Positions 8,159-15,847 of a stretch of DNA of 64,000 nt are shown here, piece after piece; the stretch's first letter is position 1; each line of letters starts with the position of its first letter. Made by a program: the position numbers and the translations under genes. The DNA lies in contig NZ_KQ948452.1 in assembly GCF_001514115.1 (NCBI RefSeq), positions 763,205 to 827,204 of the forward strand. The letters run 5' to 3'. The stretch is from Streptomyces olivochromogenes. GTDB taxonomy: Bacteria > Actinomycetota > Actinomycetes > Streptomycetales > Streptomycetaceae. Under the pieces are notes generated by a model, which searched no databases, had not been told where the DNA came from, and saw only the letters and a list, made by a program, of their open reading frames with translations.

Positions 8159-8962
8159 ATGGCTTCGCTCGACAACGATCTTGACCCCGTACTCGACAAG
8201 GACGGCGTACGGCTCACCGTCGACGACGCGATCGCCACGGTGACGCTGACCAATCCGGCCAAGCGCAACGCCCAAAGTCCTGCTCTGTGGCGGGCGTTGA
8301 CGGAGGCCGGGCGGTCGCTGCCGGGCACTGTCCGTGTGGTCGTGCTGCGTGCCGAGGGGCAGTCGTTCTCGGCCGGGCTCGACCGGCAGGCGTTCACGCC
8401 CGAGGGGTTCGACGGCGAGCCGTCGTTCATCGACCTCGCGCGCGGCGCCGACGCCGAGCTCGACGCGACCATCGCCGAGTACCAGGAGGCGTTCACCTGG
8501 TGGCGGCGCAGCGACGTCGTGTCCATCGCCGCCGTGCAGGGGCACGCCATCGGTGCGGGTTTCCAGCTGGCGCTCGCCTGTGACCTGCGCGTCGTCGCGG
8601 ACGACGTGCAGTTCGCCATGCGCGAGACCAGCCTCGGGCTCGTTCCCGACCTGACGGGAACGCATCCGCTGGTGAGCCTGGTCGGATACGCCCGTGCGCT
8701 GGAGATCTGCGCCACGGGTCGCTTCGTGTCGGCCGAGGAGGCCGAGCGCACGGGGCTCGCCAATCTCGCGGTGCCTGTCGACCAGCTCGAGAACGCCGTG
8801 CGGGACCTCGCCGGTGCGGTGTTGGCCGCGCCTCGGGACGCGGTCGTCGAGACCAAGGCGTTGCTGCGGGGGGCGCAGGAGCGGACGTACGAGGAGCAGC
8901 GGGTCGCCGAGCGCGCGGCTCAGGCCCGGCGGCTGCGGGACCTTGCCGGCTTGGGAGAGTGA
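8159..8962 (+). CDS. Enoyl-CoA hydratase/isomerase family protein
   Basis: A 267-residue crotonase-fold protein. The first oxyanion-hole strand is EGQSFSAGLD; the second is GHAIGAGFQLALACDLR starting near residue 128. In classical hydratases the second motif is usually GGGCELA; here the Glu position is Gln (FQLA). A second acidic position survives in the segment RETSLGLVPDL. The enzyme may therefore be an isomerase or another crotonase rather than a simple hydratase. ATG 8159 follows GGAGGC by 6 nt. It follows gbn after a terminator and is probably monocistronic; it converges with the gene at 9028-9756 across an interspersed repeat. From memory this is the SCO1838 position. Confidence 0.88.
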   Translation: MASLDNDLDPVLDKDGVRLTVDDAIATVTLTNPAKRNAQSPALWRALTEAGRSLPGTVRVVVLRAEGQSFSAGLDRQAFTPEGFDGEPSFIDLARGADAELDATIAEYQEAFTWWRRSDVVSIAAVQGHAIGAGFQLALACDLRVVADDVQFAMRETSLGLVPDLTGTHPLVSLVGYARALEICATGRFVSAEEAERTGLANLAVPVDQLENAVRDLAGAVLAAPRDAVVETKALLRGAQERTYEEQRVAERAAQARRLRDLAGLGE

Positions 8963-8977
8963 GGCCGTCTTTCGGCT

Positions 8978-9022
8978 GCGGGGCGGTGGGGGCTGGTCGC
9001 GCGGTTCCCGCGCCCCTGGGGC
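8978..9022. repeat. Streptomyces interspersed repeat (GGGGGCTGGTCGCGC family)
   Basis: The sequence reads GGGGGCTGGTCGCGCGGTTC then CCGCGCCCCTGGGGCG. Its reverse complement matches the element at 57332-57370 at about nine bases in ten over 33 nt. It fills the 65-nt gap between two convergent genes and can fold by GCGCGG/CCGCGC pairing, so it may serve as a bidirectional terminator. Confidence 0.65.
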
Positions 9023-9027
9023 GCGCT

Positions 9028-9756
9028 CTACTCGACGGCCGTCACCAGTGCCGCCACTGACGGGGCGTCCGGCAGGGCGTCCGCGACCGCTGCTCTGACG
9101 GCTCTTGCCACGTCCACCGTTCGCTCCGTTGCCGCGACCGCCAGTTCGACCCGGACGTGGCGGCGGGCGAGGGCGGGATCCTTGCCGGGGACGTTCTCGA
9201 TGTGCACCGGACGGCCCAGGACGTCCGTCAGGTGGATCACCCCCGGCACGGACAGGGCGGCGGTGGCCGCCCGGGCCTCGTCGGGGGTCGTCGGTACGGC
9301 GGCCGGAGGCGGGGCGGCGTGGCGTACGGCGGTCGGCGGCGCGGAGACGTCCCCCAGCTCCGTCACCAACAGGTCGACCTCCGTGACCGTCAGGCCGAGG
9401 GGTTCGGCCGCCTCGGCCAGGCTCACGCGCAGGCGGCCCGCGGTCGCGGGAAGCGGCTCGACGCCGGGGGCCGTCGGATCCACCCCGGCCGTGAACTCCG
9501 CGACGATACGCAGGGGGCCGGGCGGCAGCGCGCTGGGCGGCGGCGGTACGACGGGCTCGTGGACCAGGTCCGGGTCCGCGAGGGCGATCCGGAGCGTGCC
9601 GAGGCGGACGCCGGGCACGTCGGCCGCCGCGCGCCGCAGGAACGCGGCGGCCGCCTCCTCGGCGATCCAGGCGCCGTCGCGCGGATGCCCGAGCGGGAGC
9701 AGGCGCCCGAGCCCGAGCTGCCGCCGTACCGCCTGCGTCCATCGATCCGCGGTCAT
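9028..9756 (-). CDS. Hypothetical protein divergent from the Asp23 operon
   Basis: A 242-residue soluble protein of unknown function, rich in Ala, Pro and Val. Its C-terminal part (ARRHVRVELAVAATERTVDVARAVRAAVADAL) has the beta-alpha pattern and the repeated VRVELAV strand seen in Asp23/Gls24 domains, so it may be a distant relative or partner. I recall Streptomyces homologues carrying the uninformative label nucleopolyhedrovirus P10 family protein. ATG 9756 has GGAG only 2 nt upstream. It is divergently arranged with the Asp23 operon, starting 86 nt away, which suggests shared control. Confidence 0.6.
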   Translation of the reverse strand: MTADRWTQAVRRQLGLGRLLPLGHPRDGAWIAEEAAAAFLRRAAADVPGVRLGTLRIALADPDLVHEPVVPPPPSALPPGPLRIVAEFTAGVDPTAPGVEPLPATAGRLRVSLAEAAEPLGLTVTEVDLLVTELGDVSAPPTAVRHAAPPPAAVPTTPDEARAATAALSVPGVIHLTDVLGRPVHIENVPGKDPALARRHVRVELAVAATERTVDVARAVRAAVADALPDAPSVAALVTAVE

Positions 9757-9842
9757 TGCTCCAGCCTGCCGCATCCCTGGCGCGCGAGCCCGCAAGCGCA
9801 CCTACTGTGGGCAAGGAGGACGACCGAAAGGGACGTACGGCG

Positions 9843-10331
9843 ATGACCGACATGACGGAGCAGAACCGGACGGACAGCCCCGGGAGCGAGAGGGAAGCCC
9901 CCCAGAGCCGCAAGCCCGGGGTCACCAAGCGCGGCGGCGGTGATCCCGCGACCCGGGGCCGGACCACGATCGCCGACGGTGTGGTGGAGAAGATCGCCGG
10001 GCTCGCCGCCCGGGACGTGCTCGGTGTCCATGCGATGGGCAGTGGGCTGAGCCGGACCTTCGGGGCCGTGCGCGACCGAGTGCCAGGGGGGTCGAAATCC
10101 GTCTCGCGTGGTGTCAAGGCCGAGGTCGGGGAGCTCCAGACCGCGCTCGACCTGGAGATCGTCGTCGAGTACGGCGTGTCGATCGCGGACGTCGCGCACG
10201 CCGTGCGCGAGAACGTCATCGCGGCCGTGGAGCGCATGACGGGACTCGAGGTGGTCGAGGTCAACATCGCGGTGAGTGATGTGAAGCTTCCCGAGGAAGA
10301 AGACGAGGAGCCGGAGGCGCGGCTCCAGTGA
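9843..10331 (+). CDS. Asp23/Gls24 family envelope stress protein
   Basis: A 162-residue protein with a polar, disordered N-terminus (about residues 1-38) and an Asp23 domain: TTIADGVVEKIAGLAARDVLGVHAM, then an alpha/beta core ending ENVIAAVERMTGLEVVEVNIAVSDV, and an acidic tail (PEEEDEEPEA). In Firmicutes, Asp23 proteins gather under the membrane through the AmaP anchor; an AmaP-type gene lies at the end of this operon. First gene of a five-gene plus-strand run. In staphylococci such operons are under alkaline or envelope stress sigma factors; no such promoter was identified here. Confidence 0.88.
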   Translation: MTDMTEQNRTDSPGSEREAPQSRKPGVTKRGGGDPATRGRTTIADGVVEKIAGLAARDVLGVHAMGSGLSRTFGAVRDRVPGGSKSVSRGVKAEVGELQTALDLEIVVEYGVSIADVAHAVRENVIAAVERMTGLEVVEVNIAVSDVKLPEEEDEEPEARLQ

Positions 10332-10391
10332 CCGGGCCGGCCGCGCAACGGCCCACGACACCGTGGTCGTCGAACCGTTGAGGAGCGCACC

Positions 10392-10577
10392 ATGAGCTTG
10401 GCCGTGATCGGCATGATCGCCGGAATGGCGCTGGGCTTCGCCGGGTATTTCGGGGGCTTCGGGGCCTTTCTGCTCGTGGCCGCCCTGGGTGCCGTCGGGT
10501 TCGTCGTCGGACGGTTCCTCGAAGGGGACCTGGATCTCGGTGACTTCTTCCGTCCCCGCGACGACCGGCGGCGGTGA
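10392..10577 (+). CDS. Small membrane protein of the Asp23 operon (DUF2273-like)
   Basis: A 61-residue protein with two closely packed hydrophobic segments (VIGMIAGMALGFAGYF and GFGAFLLVAALGAVGFVVG) and a charged tail (DLDLGDFFRPRDDRRR). Size, layout and position between Asp23 genes match the small DUF2273-type membrane proteins of Firmicute Asp23 operons. GAGGAG lies upstream of ATG 10392. Its stop overlaps the GTG start of the next gene, so translation is coupled. Confidence 0.75.
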   Translation: MSLAVIGMIAGMALGFAGYFGGFGAFLLVAALGAVGFVVGRFLEGDLDLGDFFRPRDDRRR

Positions 10578-10990
10578 CGCCCGTGACCGGCCCGCTCGGC
10601 GACACCCGACGGCCTCTGACGGTCGTCGAGGCGGCCGAGCGCGGCGCGACCCGGATCGCCGACCGGGTCGTGGCGAAGATCGCCGCGCAGGCCGCCCGCG
10701 AGGCCCTGGACCCGCTGCCCCCGGACGCCGTACCCCCGCACGCGACGGTCGTCGTGCTTCCCCAAGCTCTCGGCTCCGCTCGAGCGGGGGAGACCCCGAG
10801 CGCCCGCGTCCGCGTCCATCTCGAACTCGGCTACCCCTGCGACATCGGTGCCCGCTGCAACGCGGTGCGTCGTCATGTCGCCGAGCGGGTACACGCGTTG
10901 ACGGGGATGGAAGTCCCGGAGGTGACGGTCCACATCGAGCGGCTGCACCTGGTACCGGCGACCGCCGCGGCACAGGGGAGGACGCGATGA
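10574..10990 (+). CDS. Second Asp23/Gls24-like protein
   Basis: A 138-residue protein with a shortened Asp23-like domain: GATRIADRVVAKIAAQAAREAL at the start and RRHVAERVHALTGMEVPEVTVHIERL at the end. It differs from its neighbour at 9843 by a central stretch, PQALGSARAGETPSA, that is encoded by an interspersed repeat element (10758-10798) sitting in frame inside the gene. The GTG at 10574 overlaps the preceding stop by 4 nt, and its own stop overlaps the next ATG (10987), so all three are translationally coupled. Confidence 0.78.
   Translation: MTPVTGPLGDTRRPLTVVEAAERGATRIADRVVAKIAAQAAREALDPLPPDAVPPHATVVVLPQALGSARAGETPSARVRVHLELGYPCDIGARCNAVRRHVAERVHALTGMEVPEVTVHIERLHLVPATAAAQGRTR
10758..10798. 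repeat. Streptomyces repeat (CCCCAAGCTCT...GGGGGAGACCCC) inside a coding sequence
   Basis: The element shares the CCCCAAGCTCT start, a central CGAGC and a GGGGG-NNN-CCCC end with the copy at 46026-46059. Its core CCGCTCGAGCGG is a perfect palindrome. Such elements are usually intergenic; here it lies within the second Asp23-like gene and keeps the reading frame. Confidence 0.7.
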
Positions 10991-11682
10991 GCGAGCCCCA
11001 GGGCTCCGAGAACACCACCCGACGCATGCCCGTCCTGGAGAAGACCGACGCGGGCCCACCCGCCGAGGACGAACTCGGCCAGTCCGCCTCCGCGGCTGAC
11101 TACGACCCGCCGCCCGCCGTCGACGACGACGCGAACGGCGGGCAGGGTCGGTTCTGGTCGGCGCGCCGCGTCCCCGCGGGGATCGTCGCGCTGCTGGTCC
11201 TCGCGGGTGCGGGCGTCCTGTTGTACGACGTCGCGGCCGTACGTGCCCACCGGCCCGCCTCGCACTGGCGCAGGTTCCTCGCCCGGCAGCTCGCCGAGCG
11301 GCCCCTCGACGACACCTGGGTGCTCGTCGGCGCCGGCCTCGCCGCCGCCCTCGGACTGTGGCTGATCGTCCTCGCGGTGACGCCGGGGCTGCGCGACGTC
11401 CTGCCGATGCGGCGCACCCATCGCGACGTACGGGCCGGGCTGCACCGGGGCGCCGCCGCGACGGCGCTGCGCGACCGGGCCATGGAGGTCTCCGGGGTGC
11501 GGTCGGTCCGGGTACGGATGGGGCGCAGGAAGGTCGACGTGCGGGCGGTCTCGCACTTCCGCGCACTCGACGACGTACGGGCGGACCTGGACGCCACGCT
11601 CGCCGACGGCATCCGGGGACTCGGGCTCGTCCGGTCGCCCGCCCTGTCGGTGCATGTCGCGCGTCCGGGCCGGAAGGGGTGA
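10987..11682 (+). CDS. DUF6286-type membrane protein of the Asp23 operon
   Basis: A 231-residue protein. It has a polar N-terminus (about 55 residues), a first transmembrane helix (GIVALLVLAGAGVLLYDVA), a second (WVLVGAGLAAALGLWLIVLAV), then a cytoplasmic tail with an Asp23/AmaP-like fold (VSGVRSVRVRMGRRKVDVRAV and DLDATLADGIRGLGL). Two helices followed by this tail is the arrangement of AmaP, so this is a second, longer anchor-like protein. Coupled at both ends: its ATG overlaps the preceding stop and the next GTG overlaps its own. Confidence 0.75.
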   Translation: MSEPQGSENTTRRMPVLEKTDAGPPAEDELGQSASAADYDPPPAVDDDANGGQGRFWSARRVPAGIVALLVLAGAGVLLYDVAAVRAHRPASHWRRFLARQLAERPLDDTWVLVGAGLAAALGLWLIVLAVTPGLRDVLPMRRTHRDVRAGLHRGAAATALRDRAMEVSGVRSVRVRMGRRKVDVRAVSHFRALDDVRADLDATLADGIRGLGLVRSPALSVHVARPGRKG

Positions 11683-12266
11683 GGGCGGTGCTCAGGATCG
11701 TCAACCGTGTCCTGCTGGGAATCGTCGGGCTCGCGCTGCTGGTCCTCGGCGGCTCCGTGCTCGCCGTCGGACTGGGTGTGCGGCCGCCCTCCTGGTGGAT
11801 CCACGACGGGCGTCACGACGTGCTGCTGAGCGCCGCCGAACGGACCCGGTGGCGGGACCAGGGCTGGTGGTGGCCGACCGTCATCGCCGTTCTCGCGGTC
11901 GTCGTCCTGCTCAGCCTGTGGTGGCTGTCGGCCGTACTGCGGCGCCGCCGGCTCGCGGAGGTGCTCGTCGACACCGGCGACGGTGAAGGGGCGCTGCTGC
12001 GCGGGCGGGCCCTGGAGGGCGTACTGGCCGCCGAGGCGGGACGGTTGGACGGTGTCGAACGGGCCGAGGTCCAGCTGACCGGGCGGCGCGGCGCTCCCGG
12101 GACCCGGGTCCAGCTCCTGCTGGAACCGCATGTCGATCCCGGGCAGGCGCTGCACCTGCTGACGACGGAGGCCCTGGCGCACGCCCGGGACTCCGCGGGC
12201 CTCGCCGCGCTCCCCGCGGAGGTACGCCTCCGTGGGGTCAAGCACCGGGCCGAAAGAGTGAGTTAG
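11679..12266 (+). CDS. amaP: Alkaline-shock membrane anchor protein AmaP
   Basis: A 195-residue protein with two transmembrane helices (LLGIVGLALLVLGGSVLAVGLG and TVIAVLAVVVLLSLWWLSAV) separated by a loop with Trp and charged residues. A cytoplasmic domain follows (LEGVLAAEAGRLDGVERAEVQLTGRRG) that resembles the Asp23 fold. AmaP proteins tether Asp23 to the membrane. GTG 11679 overlaps the upstream stop; GTG 11688 is an alternative. Last gene of the operon, converging with an SDR gene 25 nt away. Confidence 0.8.
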   Translation: MRAVLRIVNRVLLGIVGLALLVLGGSVLAVGLGVRPPSWWIHDGRHDVLLSAAERTRWRDQGWWWPTVIAVLAVVVLLSLWWLSAVLRRRRLAEVLVDTGDGEGALLRGRALEGVLAAEAGRLDGVERAEVQLTGRRGAPGTRVQLLLEPHVDPGQALHLLTTEALAHARDSAGLAALPAEVRLRGVKHRAERVS

Positions 12267-12291
12267 TCCCCTGGGCGGCGCCGGAGCGGGC

Positions 12292-13047
12292 TCAGAACCC
12301 GCTCCGCATGCCGCCGTCCACCGGCACCATGATGCCTGTCAGGTACGACGCGGCGGGCGAGAGCAGGAACGCCGCCGTGCGGCCGAACTCCTCCGGGGCG
12401 CCGTAGCGGCGCAGCGGAATCCGCGCCTCGTTGGCCGCGCGGGTGGCCTCCGGGTCGGCGGAGAGACCGTCGAGCTCGCGCAGGCGGTCCGTGTCGATGC
12501 GGGCCGGGAGCAGCCCCACGACACGGATGCCGCGCGGGCCCAGTTCGTCGGCGAGGGACTTGGCGAAGCCCGCGAGACCGGGGCGCAGGCCGTTGGAGAT
12601 GGTCAGGCCCGGGATCGGCTCGTACACCGAGCCGGAGAGCACGAAGCCGATGACGCCGCCGTCGCCGAGCTCCGCGGCGGCCGCGCGGGCCAGCCGCACC
12701 GCGCCCAGGAAGACGGACTCGAAGGCGGCCGTCCACTGCTCGTCCGTGTTGTCCGCGACGAACCCGGGCGGCGGGCCGCCGACGCTGATCAGGATGCCGT
12801 CGAAACGGCCGAAGTGCTCGCGGGCCGCCGCGATCAGCCGGTCCGGGGTCCCCGGGTCGGCGTTGTCGGCGGCCACCCCGACCGCGTTCGGGCCCAGCGC
12901 GGACGCCGCGTCGGCGGCGGTCTTCTCGTCGCGGCCCGTGACGATCGCCTTCGCGCCGTCGGCGGTGAGCTCGCGCGCGGTGGCGTTGCCCAGGCCACGG
13001 GTGGCTCCCGTGACGACGTACACACGGTCCTTCAGTCCAAGATCCAT
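12292..13047 (-). CDS. Atypical short-chain dehydrogenase/reductase
   Basis: A 251-residue SDR. The dinucleotide motif is TGATRGLG near the N-terminus and the C-terminus ends LTGIMVPVDGGMRSGF as in FabG-type enzymes. The catalytic region is unusual: where classical SDRs have Tyr-x-x-x-Lys the sequence reads GLTISNGLRPGLAGFAKSL, so Tyr and Lys are replaced (Asn/Arg nearby). Reductase activity by the usual mechanism is doubtful. ATG 13047 has GGGGAGG about 9 nt upstream; ATG 13056 would abut that site. Co-directional with the GH15 gene, which lies 15 nt downstream of its upstream neighbour's start region. Confidence 0.8.
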   Translation of the reverse strand: MDLGLKDRVYVVTGATRGLGNATARELTADGAKAIVTGRDEKTAADAASALGPNAVGVAADNADPGTPDRLIAAAREHFGRFDGILISVGGPPPGFVADNTDEQWTAAFESVFLGAVRLARAAAAELGDGGVIGFVLSGSVYEPIPGLTISNGLRPGLAGFAKSLADELGPRGIRVVGLLPARIDTDRLRELDGLSADPEATRAANEARIPLRRYGAPEEFGRTAAFLLSPAASYLTGIMVPVDGGMRSGF

Positions 13048-13062
13048 GGCCCCCATCCTCCC

Positions 13063-14868
13063 CTATCCGGTCGTCTCGGCTCCTCCCGGATGCGCTTCAC
13101 CGAACAGGTTGAAGGCCGTTCCCACCAGGCCGAGGTGGCTGAACGCCTGGGGGAAGTTGCCGAGCTGGCGGCGCGCGACGGGGTCGTACTCCTCGGACAG
13201 CAGCCCCACGTCGTTGGCCAGGCCGATCAGCCGTTCGAACAGCTCGCGGGCCTCCTTCGTGCGGCCCGTCATGTGCAGCGCGTCCGCGAGCCAGAACGAG
13301 CAGACGAGGAAGGTGCCCTCGCCGCCCGGCAGCCCGTCGACGTCGACGCCCTCGTCGCTGTAGCGGCGCAGCAGGAAGCCGTCGCGTGCGAGCTCGGCGC
13401 GTACCGCGTCGATGGTGCCGACGACCCTGGGATCGTCGGGCGGCAGGAATCCGACGCGGGGGATGAGCAGCAGTGAGGCGTCCAGCTCGCGTGACCCGTA
13501 GGACTGCGTGAAGGTGTTGCGTTCGCTGTCGAAGCCGTACTTGCACACCTCCTTGTGCACCTCTTCGCGCATCGTGCGCCAGCCCTCCAGGTCGCCGACG
13601 AGCTCCGGTTCGCTCTCCAGCGCCCGGACGGCGCGGTCGGCCGCCACCCACGCCATCACCTTCGAGTACACGAAGTGCCGGCGTGGGCCGCGCACCTCCC
13701 AGATTCCCTCGTCCGGCTGCCGCCAGGCGGTCCGCAGGAACTCCATCAGGGCGCACTGCAGGCGCCACATGTGTGGCTTGGACGGCAGGCCCGAGCGCCG
13801 GGCCAGCGAGAGCGAGTCGATGACCTCGCCGTACACGTCCAGTTGGAGCTGCTTCACGGCCTCGTTGCCGATCCGGACCGGGTACGAGCCGCCGAAGCCG
13901 GGCAGCCACGGCAGCTCGAACTCGGGCAGCCGGCGCTCGCCGGAGAGGCCGTACATGATCTGCAGGTCCGCGGGGTCGCCCGCGACCGCGCGCAGCAGCC
14001 AGTCGCGCCAGGCCTCGGCCTCCTCGTGGTACCCGGCCGACAGGAGCGCGCCCAGGGTGAGGGTCGAGTCGCGCAGCCAGCAGTAGCGGTAGTCCCAGTT
14101 GCGGACGCCGCCGAGTTCCTCCGGGAGCGAGGTGGTGGGGGCGGCGACGATGCCGCCGGTCGGGGCGAAGGTGAGGGCCTTGAGGGTGATCAGGGAGCGC
14201 ACGACGGCGTCTCGGTGCGGACCGTCGTAACGGCAGCGCGCCGCCCACGCCTGCCAGTCCTCGACGCTGGAGCCCAGTGCCTCGTACGGGTCGACGAGCG
14301 GCGGGCGCGACTGGTGCGAGGGATGCCAGGTCAGGACGAAGGCGACCTTCTCGCCGGACTCCACGGTGAACTCCGAGTGCGTACGGAAGTCCTTGCCCCA
14401 GGTGCGTACCGCGGGTTCGCTGCGCAGCCACACCGAGTCCGGGCCCGCGACCGCCACCCGCTGGCCGTCCGCCTTGCGCACCCACGGCACGACGGAGCCG
14501 TAGTCGAAGCGCAGTTGCAGGGTGCTGTGCACCGTCACCCGGCCGCTGAGCCCTTCGACGACGCGGATGAGATCGGGGGCGTGCTCGCGCTGTGGCATGA
14601 AGTCGGTCACGCGGACCGCGCCCTCGTCCGTCTCCCATTCGGAGTCCAGGACCAGCGTGTCCTGCCGGTACGCCCGCCGGGTGCAGGGGCCCGCCCCCGT
14701 GGGTGAGATCCGCCAGCGACCGTGGTTCTCGTCGCCGAGAATCGCGGCGAAGCAGGCGGCCGAGTCGAACCGTGGCAGACAGAGCCAGTCGACGGACCCG
14801 TCCCGTCCCACCAGCGCGGCGGTCTGTTCGTCCCCGATGAGCGCGTAGTCCTCGATACGTGGGTGCAC
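13063..14868 (-). CDS. Glycoside hydrolase family 15 protein (glucoamylase/trehalase-like)
   Basis: A protein of about 601 residues. The N-terminal super-sandwich begins IEDYALIGDEQTAALVGRDGSVDWLCLPRFDS, typical of cytoplasmic GH15 proteins of actinobacteria. The (alpha/alpha)6 barrel contains NWDYRYCWLRDS, PDEGIWEVRG (probable general acid Glu) and GGEGTFLVCSFWLADAL (probable catalytic base Glu). Some actinobacterial members are trehalases and others act on alpha-glucans, so substrate is uncertain. No signal peptide is seen. GTG 14868 was chosen because conservation begins at HPRIEDYAL; GTG 14928 would add 20 residues. The gene stop is only 15 nt from the SDR start. Confidence 0.85.
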   Translation of the reverse strand: MHPRIEDYALIGDEQTAALVGRDGSVDWLCLPRFDSAACFAAILGDENHGRWRISPTGAGPCTRRAYRQDTLVLDSEWETDEGAVRVTDFMPQREHAPDLIRVVEGLSGRVTVHSTLQLRFDYGSVVPWVRKADGQRVAVAGPDSVWLRSEPAVRTWGKDFRTHSEFTVESGEKVAFVLTWHPSHQSRPPLVDPYEALGSSVEDWQAWAARCRYDGPHRDAVVRSLITLKALTFAPTGGIVAAPTTSLPEELGGVRNWDYRYCWLRDSTLTLGALLSAGYHEEAEAWRDWLLRAVAGDPADLQIMYGLSGERRLPEFELPWLPGFGGSYPVRIGNEAVKQLQLDVYGEVIDSLSLARRSGLPSKPHMWRLQCALMEFLRTAWRQPDEGIWEVRGPRRHFVYSKVMAWVAADRAVRALESEPELVGDLEGWRTMREEVHKEVCKYGFDSERNTFTQSYGSRELDASLLLIPRVGFLPPDDPRVVGTIDAVRAELARDGFLLRRYSDEGVDVDGLPGGEGTFLVCSFWLADALHMTGRTKEARELFERLIGLANDVGLLSEEYDPVARRQLGNFPQAFSHLGLVGTAFNLFGEAHPGGAETTG

Positions 14869-14962
14869 GTGGGGCGAGTTCCCGGCGAAGGCCGGGGCCA
14901 ATCGGGTCGGGGGCCGACCGGGTGACACCGGCCGGGGAAATACGGGCGCGGCGGGCCAGGGG

Positions 14963-15754
14963 TCAGGCGGCCACCGTGGCCGCTTCCGGCGCGGTCGCGG
15001 AGGCGGCGGCCTCGGCCCGGTCGCGGCGCTCCCGGCGGACCAGGATCAGCCAGCCCACGGGCACGCCCGCGGAGAAGAGCCACCACTGGATCGCGTACGC
15101 CATGTGCGGACCGATGTCGTTGTGCTCGGGGTCGGGGATCAGTTCGGGGGAGTCACCCCTGGGCGCGGGCGCCGTCTGCTCGATGTACCCGCCGAGGACC
15201 TGCTTGCCGAGGCTCTTGGCCTGCTGCTCGCTGTTGATCAGCATGACCTGGCGGTCGGGCAGGCCCTGGATGTTCTTGATGCCGCTGTCGCCGGTCGTCT
15301 CATCGGGCATCAGCCGTCCGGTGACGGTGATCTCGCCCTGCGCGGGCGCCGGGATCTTCGGGAACGCGGTCTGTGAGCCGTTCGAGTCGATCCAGCCCCG
15401 GTTGACGAGGAGCACCCGGCCGTCGTCCAGGTCGAGGGGGGTCAGGACGTGGTAGCCGACCTCGCCGTCGGCGTTGGTGCGGCGCCGCACGACGACCTCG
15501 TGCGCGGTGTCGAAGGTGCCCTTCGCGGTCACCCGGCGGTACAGGTCCGCGTGCTTGACGTGCTGCCCCGGCGCGGTGACCGACTCGGCGGGCACCGGCG
15601 TGGCCGTCAGCGACTGCGAGATCACCTTGTTCAGCGCGACCTTGTGCTCATGACGGTGCAGCTGCCAGAAGCCCAGCTTGATCATCGTGGGGATGAGCAG
15701 GAGGGCCACGAGGGTGAGAATCACCCACTGCCGGGACAACAGGAAGCGGTACAC
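14963..15754 (-). CDS. SURF1 family membrane protein
   Basis: A 263-residue protein with an N-terminal helix (WVILTLVALLLIPTMIKLGFWQLHRHEHK), the SURF1 signature of a helix followed by GxWQLxR, an extracytoplasmic domain (VLLVNRGWID, GEITVTGRLMP) and a C-terminal helix ending with a basic tail. SURF1 proteins help assemble heme-copper cytochrome c oxidase. Residues Y-A-I-Q-W-W in the last helix are typical. GTG 15754 is preferred; TTG 15769 is possible. The start codon sits at the end of a perfect 11-bp hairpin that would sequester the ribosome binding site. Confidence 0.88.
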   Translation of the reverse strand: MYRFLLSRQWVILTLVALLLIPTMIKLGFWQLHRHEHKVALNKVISQSLTATPVPAESVTAPGQHVKHADLYRRVTAKGTFDTAHEVVVRRRTNADGEVGYHVLTPLDLDDGRVLLVNRGWIDSNGSQTAFPKIPAPAQGEITVTGRLMPDETTGDSGIKNIQGLPDRQVMLINSEQQAKSLGKQVLGGYIEQTAPAPRGDSPELIPDPEHNDIGPHMAYAIQWWLFSAGVPVGWLILVRRERRDRAEAAASATAPEAATVAA

Positions 15755-15782
15755 CCCACGACCGTACAACTCGGTCGTGGGG
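15754..15782 (-). promoter_or_regulatory. 11-bp hairpin over the SURF1 translation start
   Basis: CCCCACGACCG (15754-15764) and CGGTCGTGGGG (15772-15782) are perfect complements with a 7-nt loop. On the minus strand the 3' arm carries the G-rich segment just before GTG 15754. It may repress SURF1 translation, or may be the terminator of the upstream Cys-rich gene placed against the SURF1 start. Confidence 0.55.
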
Positions 15783-15847
15783 CGTATTCAGGGGGGTGTG
15801 CGTCGCCACGCGGGGAACGTGTGCTCTGGGACCGTCCCGCTCGGCTC

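Noticed and set aside
8087..11704. A 1205-residue open frame on the minus strand.
   Set aside because: It runs antisense to gbn's neighbour and the Asp23 operon, is rich in Arg/Pro/Gly and has no domain; it is an artefact of high GC.
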